From Ktedonobacter racemifer DSM 44963 (lineage in GTDB: Bacteria; Chloroflexota; Ktedonobacteria; Ktedonobacterales; Ktedonobacteraceae): a stretch of 64,000 nucleotides of DNA. The notes below the pieces were generated by a model. It saw nothing but the letters and a program-made list of their open reading frames with translations, did not search any database and had not been told where the DNA came from. Positions 24,883-33,408 of this stretch are shown here, piece after piece (within the stretch, counting starts at the first letter, position 1; every line of letters starts with the position of its first letter). The stretch spans positions 372,001 to 436,000 of the forward strand of contig NZ_ADVG01000005.1 of assembly GCF_000178855.1 (NCBI RefSeq), in the 5' to 3' direction. A program made the position numbers and the translations under genes.

Positions 24883-27800
24883 TTAGAGCAGTGAGAGGGC
24901 ACGTGCCCGGCTAATCGCCTGCGTGCGGCTAGAGGCTCGCAGCTTGCCGAGCAGGTTGCTGACATGTTTCTTGACCGTGGGCAGCTCGATCACCAGGGTC
25001 TGGGCGATCTCCTGATTGGAGGCTCCTGTGGCCAGCAGGCGCAAGACTTCCTGCTCACGCTGGGTCAGGGAAGCACCCGGCACGGAGAAAACAGCCGATG
25101 CCTGCTGCGCAGAGGAAAGAGCAGGCTTGGGAGTGGGTGCCGCCAGGGATGTGCCTGCGCTTTGCCGCTCCTGCTCGAAAACGGCCAGCAGCTTTGAGAT
25201 ATAGGCTCTGGTGGAGGGAGCCAACTCATGCTGCTGGGAGTGCGGAGTGAGCAGTGCCTCAAGTGTCTGGCGCATCGGTCCGCCTTCATCCAGGTACACG
25301 CGCAGGTAGCCCTCTGGTTCGGTCAAGGCAAACAGGCGCTCCGCGACCTCGTGGGCTTGCTCGTTCTGGCCTGCGTAGTGCAGCGCCACCATGTACTGGG
25401 CCAGATACGTGAGGGTGATCCTGCTGTTGGCCGAACGACCCAGACCCCCGCTAAAGCGCTCCAGCAGCTCCAGCGCCTCTGTCCAACGAAGCTCTGCAAA
25501 ATACACCCGCATCACGACCGGGAAAGCGTCATACAAGCTGCGTTCCCATGCCCCTTCTGGAAAGACAATGCTCACCGCCCAGTCGGCTGCCTCCTTCATC
25601 TGTCCCTGGGCCAGCCACCACTGTGCTCGCATGATGGGCAGCCAGTTCCGACGGTGATATCCTTGATATCCTTCCAACTGCTCAAACTCTTGCAATGCTT
25701 GCTGGACAGCAGACAGATCTCCTCTCGCCAGCTCAACTTGCATCAGGCGGATGTATCCCGACAGGAGTAAATCACTCTGCTGCCAGGTAGCGGCATCCTG
25801 AATGACCGTTCGCAGCCAGCCACGCGCCTCTTCCAGCCGATTCCACTGATACAACACCATCGCCAGGACATCCTTAAAGTACCCTTTGAGCAGGGCATAG
25901 CTCGCCGTCTGCTCGATCAGGTCGAGGGCGGCCAGACTCTCCTGATAGGCTAGGCGCAACTGTCCCGCCTCTTCTGCCGAGAGCGCCAACCACTGTATGA
26001 CTCTGGTAGCCGCAAAGTGGCTTCCCGACCGGCGCACCCGCTGCCTGGCATCCAGCAGTTGCGGCAAAAGCTTCGCTCTCTCTTGCCGGAATGTGTAGTA
26101 GACGACGTTACAGAAGAGCGGGAGCATGTGCCAGATGACCTCCTCGTCCTGGTCAAGCTCCTGCATCTCCTGATGGAGGGCGGGCAAGCGCTCATACGCC
26201 GAGGCCTCTATCGCCTCATACAAGGTCATCCCCGCGCGTAACAGGCGCAGACGCCGATGCAGCAGTGCCTCCGAGGCCTCGCGGGCCTCCAGATCGATGA
26301 AGCGAGAGGCCGAGCCTGCGCGCGTAGCCAGGATCTCCTGGTTGGTCTCATTCGCTTGATGCTGCAAGGCGGCTTCGACCCGCGCCATGAGTTGCCTCAC
26401 CTGCTGGTGGCGACTTTCGCGCAGCTCGCGGGTCGAATAGGTGACGGGGTGGAGCAGGTAGAGCGCTGTGGTGAGCGCCAGGCGTGTGTGTTCGCGCACC
26501 AGCGGATCAGGCAGCGCCAGCACCCAGCGCGCCATCGTTGCCGCCTCTCCACGCACCCAGAACTGCTCGACCGTCTGCTCCATCAGCCGCGCTGCCGTGG
26601 AGAAGGAAGCTCCGGCAAGCGCATGGGTAATGGCCTCGGTCCACTGCCCCTCGGCCTCATAAAAGCCGGCGGCCCGGCGGTGCAAGAGCGACACCATCTC
26701 TGGTTGGCTGGTGTGGAGCGCCGAGAGCAGGGCTTCACGAAAGAGATCATGCAGACGATAGGTGCGCCGCTCCTCATCCAGGGGCACCAGGAAGAGGTTC
26801 GCTCGCTCCAGCAACGCGAGCATTTGCTGACTGGCCGCCTTCGTTGGTGCGGCGGTGACGGCCTGGCACACAGCAGCGTCCAGACGCGAGAGGATGGCGA
26901 TGTGGAGTAAAAAGTCACGCGTATTGGGGGACAGACGTGCCAGGATGTCCTCCTGCACGTAGTCCAGCAGATACCGCTGACTACCGGTCAATGTCTCAAG
27001 GTATGCTGTGCGATCCTCACGCTTCTGCATAGTGAGCGCGACCAGGTGCAGACCGGCGATCCAGCCTTCCGTCCGGCTCACCAGCCGCTGCAACTCTTCT
27101 TCCGAGAGCGGCGGGGAGAGCATCTTGCCCAAAAACTGACTCGCTTCGCCCTCCTGGAAGCGCAGCTCGTCCGCACGAATCTCGGTCAACTGCCCGTGGG
27201 CTCGTAGACGCGCAAGGGGCAGGTCTGGGTCCACGCGGCTGGAGAGGATCAGATGCAGATGAGCGGGCAGATGCTCCAGGAAGAAGGCCATGCCCTGGTG
27301 AATGACCGACTCTTCTATCACCTGATAATCGTCCAGAATGAGGACGATGGGAGCAGGATGCGCCTGCTGGCTTTCCAGCTCATGGAGAAGCACGGAAAGA
27401 CAGGAGGAAAGCGGCGGTGGCTGGGGCGATTGCAACTGTGCCACCACGTTTTCCCCAAAGTTCGATGCCAGACTGGGGCAGCGGCGCAGGGCCGCGATCA
27501 GCGCGACCCAGAAGCGTGTCGGGCTGTTGTCCAGTTCGTCCGGCGAGAGCCAGGCCACCTGCGTCTTTTGCCGGTGCGCCCAAACCGAGAGCAGCGTGGT
27601 TTTGCCCCAGCCCGCCGAGGCAGAGAGCAGGGTCAGTGGTGTCGAAATCGCCTCATCGAGTGCAGTCAGCAAGCGTTCGCGCTCCACCAGGGCGTTCGGC
27701 AGTCGCGGCGGAGCAAGTCGGCTGGAGAGCGGCATCATCCCCTGCTCGGTCGTGGTCGCGGGCTGCCGCGCGTGCAAGAGCGAGCGCGCAGTCTCCTCTA

Positions 27801-28089
27801 ACCGCGCCAGCGAGAGGCTTTCCGTTTGTCCGAGATAGCGCTTGCGGGTGCGGCCCTCTTTGGTCTGGTAGGCATACCAGTATGCACCTCCACGTGGCCT
27901 CTTCTCCAGGTAGACATTCAAACTCCCAGACGCGCCGTGGAAGGCAAAGGAGGTCGCCTCGCCGAGCCAGGCCAGCCACACGGCTGGCTCTGCCGGTCGA
28001 AAACGCTGCTTCAACTGGCCCTGCGTGTACAGCTCATAGAGACGCTGCTCCCCGGACCACATGAGGGCGTGAAGAGGTGCTCTTCCCAT
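24883..28089 (-). CDS. Large MalT/LAL-type LuxR-family ATP-dependent transcriptional regulator
   Basis: 1068 residues. Residues 1-110 form an N-terminal domain typical of Ktedonobacterial LuxR proteins (WSGEQRLYELYTQGQLKQRF; AYQTKEGRTRKRYLGQTE). The STAND NTPase follows (Walker A SASAGWGKTTLLSVW near 155; Walker B VLILDDYQVIE), then a long TPR-like helical region (about 450-960). The LuxR helix-turn-helix is C-terminal (LTQREQEVLRLLATGASNQE, KKHVSNLLGKL). MalT-like proteins bind an inducer plus ATP, oligomerise and activate promoters. The start at 28089 precedes the conserved domain; the frame is open to 28476 but that part looks non-coding. Its position beside a sugar operon is suggestive only. 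Confidence 0.9.
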   Translation of the reverse strand: MGRAPLHALMWSGEQRLYELYTQGQLKQRFRPAEPAVWLAWLGEATSFAFHGASGSLNVYLEKRPRGGAYWYAYQTKEGRTRKRYLGQTESLSLARLEETARSLLHARQPATTTEQGMMPLSSRLAPPRLPNALVERERLLTALDEAISTPLTLLSASAGWGKTTLLSVWAHRQKTQVAWLSPDELDNSPTRFWVALIAALRRCPSLASNFGENVVAQLQSPQPPPLSSCLSVLLHELESQQAHPAPIVLILDDYQVIEESVIHQGMAFFLEHLPAHLHLILSSRVDPDLPLARLRAHGQLTEIRADELRFQEGEASQFLGKMLSPPLSEEELQRLVSRTEGWIAGLHLVALTMQKREDRTAYLETLTGSQRYLLDYVQEDILARLSPNTRDFLLHIAILSRLDAAVCQAVTAAPTKAASQQMLALLERANLFLVPLDEERRTYRLHDLFREALLSALHTSQPEMVSLLHRRAAGFYEAEGQWTEAITHALAGASFSTAARLMEQTVEQFWVRGEAATMARWVLALPDPLVREHTRLALTTALYLLHPVTYSTRELRESRHQQVRQLMARVEAALQHQANETNQEILATRAGSASRFIDLEAREASEALLHRRLRLLRAGMTLYEAIEASAYERLPALHQEMQELDQDEEVIWHMLPLFCNVVYYTFRQERAKLLPQLLDARQRVRRSGSHFAATRVIQWLALSAEEAGQLRLAYQESLAALDLIEQTASYALLKGYFKDVLAMVLYQWNRLEEARGWLRTVIQDAATWQQSDLLLSGYIRLMQVELARGDLSAVQQALQEFEQLEGYQGYHRRNWLPIMRAQWWLAQGQMKEAADWAVSIVFPEGAWERSLYDAFPVVMRVYFAELRWTEALELLERFSGGLGRSANSRITLTYLAQYMVALHYAGQNEQAHEVAERLFALTEPEGYLRVYLDEGGPMRQTLEALLTPHSQQHELAPSTRAYISKLLAVFEQERQSAGTSLAAPTPKPALSSAQQASAVFSVPGASLTQREQEVLRLLATGASNQEIAQTLVIELPTVKKHVSNLLGKLRASSRTQAISRARALSLL

Positions 28090-28685
28090 CAGGTCTTCCC
28101 TGTGCCTCCTTTGTTTCCAACTGCCCCTCAATTCCTCCCAACACCAAGAAGTATACCAAAGAAGAAGCCAACAGGGCAAGGGATGCGCGACGATCCATTC
28201 GGTCAACGACTTGTTCGTCTGCATCCTGCGGCGGAGGCTTTCGATGCTCTCCTCGATGCGTTCCTCCGACACGGAATGGTCCCGCAACGAGTGGGCAACA
28301 GCCGATACCAGGGGAAAGAAGAAAAAGGTGGGCCATACAGTGCCGATAAGATGCACCGGATAAATATACTGCGGATCGTCACCTATCTTCGTGCACACAT
28401 TCAATGCAAGCCTTCGTGTTCTGAACGTCGAACATCGCCCTCTGCTTGTCTCAAATAGGTGGCTTGACCAGTTCATCCAGATGTCTGAACAAAATTTCCC
28501 AACAGAGTATTCTGAAACACCTAAAAAAGCTCTGGTATTCGCGTTTCATGCGGAGTGGTGCGCCAATCGGCGCATGACGTTTCATGTATGCGTGGGGAGT
28601 CGTCACATTCTTGAACATCTTGATGACTTCCGCATCTCTTTGGCGCCTGCGGCACTCAGGGGGTAAGGTTCTCCTGAGAAGGGAA
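28090..28685. other. Intergenic region between divergent LuxR and sugar-transport genes
   Basis: About 600 bp. Frames of 60-90 codons on both strands show no recognisable domain. A small hairpin (TGCGCC/GGCGCA) lies at about 28559-28574. The regulatory promoter of the transport operon starts immediately downstream. Confidence 0.45.
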
Positions 28686-28751
28686 ACCATTATATTGTCC
28701 ATCCGAATCACCATATCGTCAATTGTTCCTAAGGTGTGTCGATTTTATACT
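28686..28751 (+). promoter_or_regulatory. Regulated promoter of the sugar ABC operon (shared motif copy 1)
   Basis: Two direct 11-bp repeats, ATATTGTCCAT (28692-28702) and ATATCGTCAAT (28713-28723), start 21 bp apart. The last base of the second repeat is the first base of a poor -35 box TTGTTC (28723-28728), followed by 17 bp and the -10 TATACT (28746-28751). The flanks ACCATT and TGT are also shared with the copies at 33309 and 41161. A weak -35 overlapped by a direct-repeat site is the classic arrangement for a class II AraC-type activator. Confidence 0.85.
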
Positions 28752-28848
28752 AACAGCAGATATTTCCACTGAAGGTTGTTTTAATTTAAATTCATAACAT
28801 GGAGGCAGTGTTGCCTCTACACAACGACGAGAGAAAGGTGTCGTCCAT

Positions 28849-30231
28849 ATGGCCAATACGGAAAAGAGTAATATTTTCCAGGACATCATGCAAGGCAAAA
28901 TTGGGCGCCGAGATCTCCTGACGCGGGCACTGATGGTCGGTATGACTGCTGGCAGTCTTGAGGCCTTACTGGCGGCCTGTGGAGGAGACCAGGGAAGTGG
29001 CGGTGGCAGCGGCTCCACAACCGTAAAGTACGCGAACTGGGCATCCGCTGAATCAGCGACGAAGACGCAGATCGACCAGGCACTGAAAGATTTTGAGACG
29101 CAGTTTAAAGCCAAGGTCGAGAATATTGGCATTCCCTTCGATAATATGCTCACGCAGTTGCAGACTATGACCACAGGCGGTAATCCTCCTGATGTCATGG
29201 AGCTCAGCGGAAACTGGCCCTATGCCCTTGGCGGAGGCGGCGCGCTCCAGTCGCTCAATTCCTACGCTGGGAGTTGGCGCAACGATGCCTTTACCAACAC
29301 CTTTGAGGTAGGCACCTATAAAGGTCAGGTCTACGCAGTTCCTTTCAGTATCTCGCCACATGGTTTCTGGTATAACAAAACCATCTTGCAGAAGTATGGC
29401 CTCAGCCCCGATAAGCCTCCCATTTCCATAGATGAACTCAATAGTGTAATGGAAGAGCTACGGGCCAAACTACCGGCCAATGCTCATCCGATCGGTATTG
29501 ATATATCCAAAACCGAATATGCACTCGTTGGCTTCTGGCCCTGGATCTGGACCTTTGGAGGCGATCCTATGCACGAAGACGACCAGGGTAACGTCACCAT
29601 CAACTGGGCAGATGATGGAACGGTAAAGGCCTTCCAGTGGCTGCAAGATGCGGTAAAGAAAAACTGGACTCCGCCCGATCAAGCCATCAAAGCTGAGCGC
29701 CAGTTGATGTCGACCGACCAGATGGTCTTCAAGCTCGATGGTCCTTACCTGACAGGTATCCTCCAGAGCGATAATCCATCCGTCTATAAGTCTGTCGCTG
29801 ATGTCAATACACATTGGGGCGTGACCACCACGCCAGTCGGACCGGGACAAAGCGCTCCTGTAACCTGCGCCGATATTCACAACCTGGGCATGTCGGCCAA
29901 CTCCAACAATAAAGATCTGGCCTGGAAGCTTATTGACTATCTGACTTCCAACAAGCAAGTACTGACCAACTACCTGGTTACAGAGGGTGTCTTCCCTCAT
30001 AAGAGCCAGGTTACAAGCGGTGGCCCGTATGCCAACCTCTTCTCAGACGATATCAGCCAGGCTTTTATCAACAAAGTCTTCCCAACCATGCGTCCGCCAG
30101 CCTATCATCCTAAGTATAGCCAGGCCGCGACCTATGTCGTGACCGCGTTACAGGATATCGCGGGTGGCGCGAATGTGCCCAAACGTCTTGCGCAATTGAA
30201 CACAGATGTGAAAACCGCCTTTGGGCAGTAG
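28849..30231 (+). CDS. Family 1 extracellular sugar-binding lipoprotein of an ABC transporter
   Basis: 460 residues. The N-terminus combines a twin-arginine-like start (IGRRDLLTRALMVGM, R20-R21) with a lipobox ending at C44 (LLAACGG), so it should be a membrane-anchored lipoprotein. A Gly/Ser linker then leads to the periplasmic-binding fold (GNPPDVMELSGNWPYALGGG; ADDGTVKAFQWLQDAVK; FKLDGPYLTGIL). It captures a sugar for the permeases encoded downstream; the neighbouring secreted alpha-galactosidase suggests galactosides. Start ATG at 28849, about 90 nt after the predicted transcription start. Confidence 0.92.
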   Translation: MANTEKSNIFQDIMQGKIGRRDLLTRALMVGMTAGSLEALLAACGGDQGSGGGSGSTTVKYANWASAESATKTQIDQALKDFETQFKAKVENIGIPFDNMLTQLQTMTTGGNPPDVMELSGNWPYALGGGGALQSLNSYAGSWRNDAFTNTFEVGTYKGQVYAVPFSISPHGFWYNKTILQKYGLSPDKPPISIDELNSVMEELRAKLPANAHPIGIDISKTEYALVGFWPWIWTFGGDPMHEDDQGNVTINWADDGTVKAFQWLQDAVKKNWTPPDQAIKAERQLMSTDQMVFKLDGPYLTGILQSDNPSVYKSVADVNTHWGVTTTPVGPGQSAPVTCADIHNLGMSANSNNKDLAWKLIDYLTSNKQVLTNYLVTEGVFPHKSQVTSGGPYANLFSDDISQAFINKVFPTMRPPAYHPKYSQAATYVVTALQDIAGGANVPKRLAQLNTDVKTAFGQ

Positions 30232-30296
30232 GCGCTCCATCACCACGAAAGTGGATATATAACGTACGCATATATCATTGTGGAGAGAGAATGCAA

Positions 30297-30328
30297 GCTG
30301 TTTATCGAGAGCAATCTCGATAAACAGC
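30297..30328 (+). terminator. 14-bp hairpin with GCAA tetraloop between binding-protein and permease genes
   Basis: GCTGTTTATCGAGA (30297-30310) pairs perfectly with TCTCGATAAACAGC (30315-30328), capped by a GCAA (GNRA-class) loop. There is no U tract. It lies in the 147-bp gap between binding protein and first permease. Such hairpins commonly protect the upstream mRNA and let only part of the transcripts continue, giving more binding protein than permease. Confidence 0.6.
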
Positions 30329-30378
30329 CTGTATTCTCGCATGTTCGTTTCTAGCATCACGAGAAGAAAGGTGGTCAC

Positions 30379-31347
30379 GTGTCTCTCATCAACACTCGGG
30401 TGCAGAAGTCACATGCTTTCAGGAATCGGCCATACTATGGACGTGGTCTTAACGGCCCATTGCTTTTCTGGGTTCTGCTCACACCATCGCTGATCCTGTT
30501 CATTGGCATCATCTTCTACCCCCTTTTTAACACGATTCTGCTCTCATTCCAGTCGCTGAACCTGGCCGATCCTCTTGATAACAACTGGGTGGGCTTGAAA
30601 AATTATGTCGATGTGCTAACACGGCCAACGTATAATTTTTGGAGTTCCGCTGGATTTAGCCTCCTTTTCAGTGTCGTCACTACCTGCGTCTCGTTTGTCA
30701 TTGGTTTTCTCTTCGCGATCATCCTTAACCAGCGCCTGCGCTTTCAGACGCTCTGGCGCGGTCTGGCCCTCATTCCCTGGGTCGTTCCATATGTCGTGGT
30801 CGCCTATCTCTTCTTCTACATGTACAACTCTCAGTATGGGATCATCAACCAGCTTCTGACCTCGATCAATCTCCTGGGATGGCACCCTTTCCCTCAGCCA
30901 CTAGCATGGTTTGGCGGTGATGGGAAACTGGCTATCGTTGCCGTGATCTTCGCCAGCATCTGGAACAAGTTCCCTTTCTTTACGTTGATGCTGCTCGCGG
31001 GCCTGCAAACAGTCCAGCAGGACTTACTGGATGCGGCGACCGTGGACGGTGCTGGGATGTGGGGGCGCTTCTGGCACGTTATCGTGCCACAGCTACGCGG
31101 CATTATTGTCGTTGTCACGACGCTTCAATTCATCTGGAGCCTCAACGAATTCACCATCATCTACTCGATGACCCAGGGCGGTCCTGGCAATGCTACCAAT
31201 AACATCATTGTCAACATTTACCGCACGGGTTTCATGAACCAGAATATCAGCATTGCAGCTACCATGGGCACGATCTGGCTGATCATGCTCCTCCTCCTTA
31301 CCAATTTCTATATCCGTATCATGGAAGGGAAGGCTGGGTCCCAATGA
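30379..31347 (+). CDS. ABC sugar transporter permease, MalF/UgpA type
   Basis: 322 residues, six predicted membrane helices (first: LLFWVLLTPSLILFIGIIFY). The ATPase-contacting EAA loop is LLDAATVDGAGMWGRFWHVI followed by VPQLRG. The start is a GTG at 30379 with AAAGGTGG four bases upstream. The gene overlaps the next permease by four bases (ATGA), indicating translational coupling. It forms the heterodimeric channel with the following gene. Confidence 0.9.
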   Translation: MSLINTRVQKSHAFRNRPYYGRGLNGPLLFWVLLTPSLILFIGIIFYPLFNTILLSFQSLNLADPLDNNWVGLKNYVDVLTRPTYNFWSSAGFSLLFSVVTTCVSFVIGFLFAIILNQRLRFQTLWRGLALIPWVVPYVVVAYLFFYMYNSQYGIINQLLTSINLLGWHPFPQPLAWFGGDGKLAIVAVIFASIWNKFPFFTLMLLAGLQTVQQDLLDAATVDGAGMWGRFWHVIVPQLRGIIVVVTTLQFIWSLNEFTIIYSMTQGGPGNATNNIIVNIYRTGFMNQNISIAATMGTIWLIMLLLLTNFYIRIMEGKAGSQ

Positions 31348-32312
31348 GTAAAGACATCTCTAACCGCCAACCGCTGATCACCGTACAGGAAGAGGCGAAT
31401 GAAGAACAGGCGCGCACGCAGAGCGTAATTAGCGCGGATCAGCAACATTCGCGCCACGCCGATGCGCAGCGCCACCGCACAAGGTATGTCTTCATGCGCA
31501 TTGTGACCTACGTGCTTCTTGTCGCGCTACTACTGTACGCCTTCTTTCCCATCTTCTGGCTCGTCTCCACGTCCTTTAAGTCGCAGGGGGAAGCCTTCTT
31601 CTATCCGCCTACTTTCTGGCCACATCAATTCACGCTGCATAGTTACCAGATCTTGCCAGCGGACCAACAAGGCTTTGTACGCTACTTCGCCAACAGCTTG
31701 ATCGTCAGCGTCTGCACATGCCTGCTGACACTGCTGGCAGCTGTGCCTGGTGGTTACGTCCTCTCGCGTTTCCACTTTCGCGGCGTTCGAGCAGTGCTAC
31801 TGGTGATCCTGGCGACACAGATGTTTCCATACGCGGTAATCTTGATCTCACTCTACACCCTGTTTCGCCAGTTGCATATGTTAAATACCTATCCCGCCCT
31901 GGTGCTGGCCTTTACCACCTTTTCCTTGCCCTTTAGTATCTGGATGGTTAAGGGATTTTGCGATACGCTACCTACCGATCTTGAAGAGGCGGGGCGCATT
32001 GATGGGTTGAGCCGTGTGGGCGTCCTGGTACGTATTGTCTTCCCTTTAATCGTTCCTGGCGTGGTCGCGGTTGGCTTCTTTGCCTTCCTCAATTCCTGGA
32101 ATGAGCTGCTCTACGCAGTCACGCTGACGACCAGCCCGGATATGCGCACTATTCCAGCCGGCTTTATCGGTACCTACGTGGGTGAGTTCCAGGACCGCTG
32201 GCCCGATATGATGGCGGCCAGCGTTGTGGTCTCGCTCCCGATCGTGATCCTTTTCACCATCTTCCAGAAACAACTGGTAAGTGGTCTCACAGCTGGCGCG
32301 GTCAAAGGTTAG
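31344..32312 (+). CDS. ABC sugar transporter permease, MalG/UgpE type
   Basis: 322 residues. About 50 hydrophilic N-terminal residues (longer than usual) precede six membrane helices; TM1 is VLLVALLLYAFFPIFWLVST and the EAA loop is LEEAGRIDGLSRVGVLVRIV. It ends in the typical GLTAGAVKG. No ATPase gene follows; as in many Gram-positive and Chloroflexota sugar operons a shared MsmK-like ATPase encoded elsewhere probably powers the transporter (inference). Confidence 0.9.
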   Translation: MSKDISNRQPLITVQEEANEEQARTQSVISADQQHSRHADAQRHRTRYVFMRIVTYVLLVALLLYAFFPIFWLVSTSFKSQGEAFFYPPTFWPHQFTLHSYQILPADQQGFVRYFANSLIVSVCTCLLTLLAAVPGGYVLSRFHFRGVRAVLLVILATQMFPYAVILISLYTLFRQLHMLNTYPALVLAFTTFSLPFSIWMVKGFCDTLPTDLEEAGRIDGLSRVGVLVRIVFPLIVPGVVAVGFFAFLNSWNELLYAVTLTTSPDMRTIPAGFIGTYVGEFQDRWPDMMAASVVVSLPIVILFTIFQKQLVSGLTAGAVKG

Positions 32313-32344
32313 CGGAAATTCTCGGCAAGGCCGGTATAATCCTG

Positions 32345-33235
32345 CTAGCCCTGCCGCGTCCGGCGATAGTCGCTAGGAGGTTGACCAATCACCTTACGAA
32401 AGACGCGCGAAAAATAATAGGGATCATGAATGCCAACGCTCTTGCTTACCTCTTTGATACTCGCATTTGTCATGTCAAGATAGAGACAGGAGCGTTGCAT
32501 CTTCAGACGCAGGTAGTAATCAATCGGGGAATAGCCAGTCACCTGTTTGAACATGTGGATAAAGTGAGGTTTGGAGAGGTTGACATGGTGGGCCAGGTCG
32601 TCGAGCGTGAGGGAGGACTGTATTTGTTCAAGCATATATTGGATGGAGCGTTCGATGACCTCTTTCTTGTTATCGTCCTCCTGCGCCTCCCCATGCAAAA
32701 GTATACACATTCCTAGCAGGTAGTGCAGTGCCTGCGTCACGTAGAGATAGTGTCGCAAAGAATAACCTTTATACTGTAGAATACTGTAACACTCCTCAAA
32801 GAGATTGATGATTTTTGTGGCCTGAGTGGCGGGGACATGTAGCGTTGCGTTAAGCATATCAAACTGTTGAACGAAATTCACTACCGCCTCGCCCTTCAAG
32901 TGAAACCAGTAAATACTCCAGGGATCGTCTTCGCTTGCTCCATAAATATGCGGCGTCCTGGCCGGAAGCACCAATAGTCTGCTCTTGGGTATACGCTGTT
33001 TCTTGCCCCTTTCCAGGATGACCCATCCCTCACCTTCTGCACAATAGATAAAGACATGCTCATCACAGCCATTTGGTCGCTCACGGTAATGGTAGCGCGC
33101 ATGGGGAAAGAAGCCAATATCAGTGACATACAGAGGCTTCAAGAGTGAATGGTGCGAGGCATCTTCCAGGAAAGCCTCCGGAAGAACAATGAGCTTCTGA
33201 GCCTCAAAGCCATCCGCCTTTTGTATTATCTTCAT
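32345..33235 (-). CDS. AraC-family transcriptional regulator
   Basis: 296 residues. An N-terminal cupin sensor domain (HVFIYCAEGEGWVILERGKK; LLVLPARTPHIYGAS; YWFHLKGEAV) is followed by two C-terminal helix-turn-helices (LTLDDLAHHVNLSKPHFIHM and ASIKEVSKSVGIHDPYYFSR, then FRKVIGQPPSDYRR). This architecture fits sugar-sensing activators. The start at 33235 has AAGGAG upstream; the frame runs on to 33439 through the regulatory region and is not coding there. It is convergent with the permease operon and divergent from the DUF5107 gene. It is the natural candidate to bind the direct-repeat motif present at three promoters of this island. Confidence 0.92.
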   Translation of the reverse strand: MKIIQKADGFEAQKLIVLPEAFLEDASHHSLLKPLYVTDIGFFPHARYHYRERPNGCDEHVFIYCAEGEGWVILERGKKQRIPKSRLLVLPARTPHIYGASEDDPWSIYWFHLKGEAVVNFVQQFDMLNATLHVPATQATKIINLFEECYSILQYKGYSLRHYLYVTQALHYLLGMCILLHGEAQEDDNKKEVIERSIQYMLEQIQSSLTLDDLAHHVNLSKPHFIHMFKQVTGYSPIDYYLRLKMQRSCLYLDMTNASIKEVSKSVGIHDPYYFSRVFRKVIGQPPSDYRRTRQG

Positions 33236-33308
33236 CGTGCCTTGGCTCCTTCGTCCACACAAAACAATCAGAGGGACCGGCCCTCCCTTCAGGCAAGCGT
33301 TAGGAGGG

Positions 33309-33374
33309 ACCATTATATAGTCCATCATAATCACGATATCGTCAATTGTCAATATAATTGCCTGCCTGTACACT
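33309..33374 (+). promoter_or_regulatory. Regulated promoter of the DUF5107-TPR gene (shared motif copy 2)
   Basis: Direct repeats ATATAGTCCAT (33315-33325) and ATATCGTCAAT (33336-33346) start 21 bp apart. The second overlaps by one base the -35 TTGTCA (33346-33351); 17 bp later comes the -10 TACACT (33369-33374). Geometry is identical to the copy at 28686. It lies in the 170-bp gap between the divergent AraC gene and the DUF5107 gene, so the AraC protein may also affect its own expression from here. Confidence 0.85.
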
Positions 33375-33408
33375 AACATCAAAACTATAGTTAGTAGTAC
33401 CAGGATGG

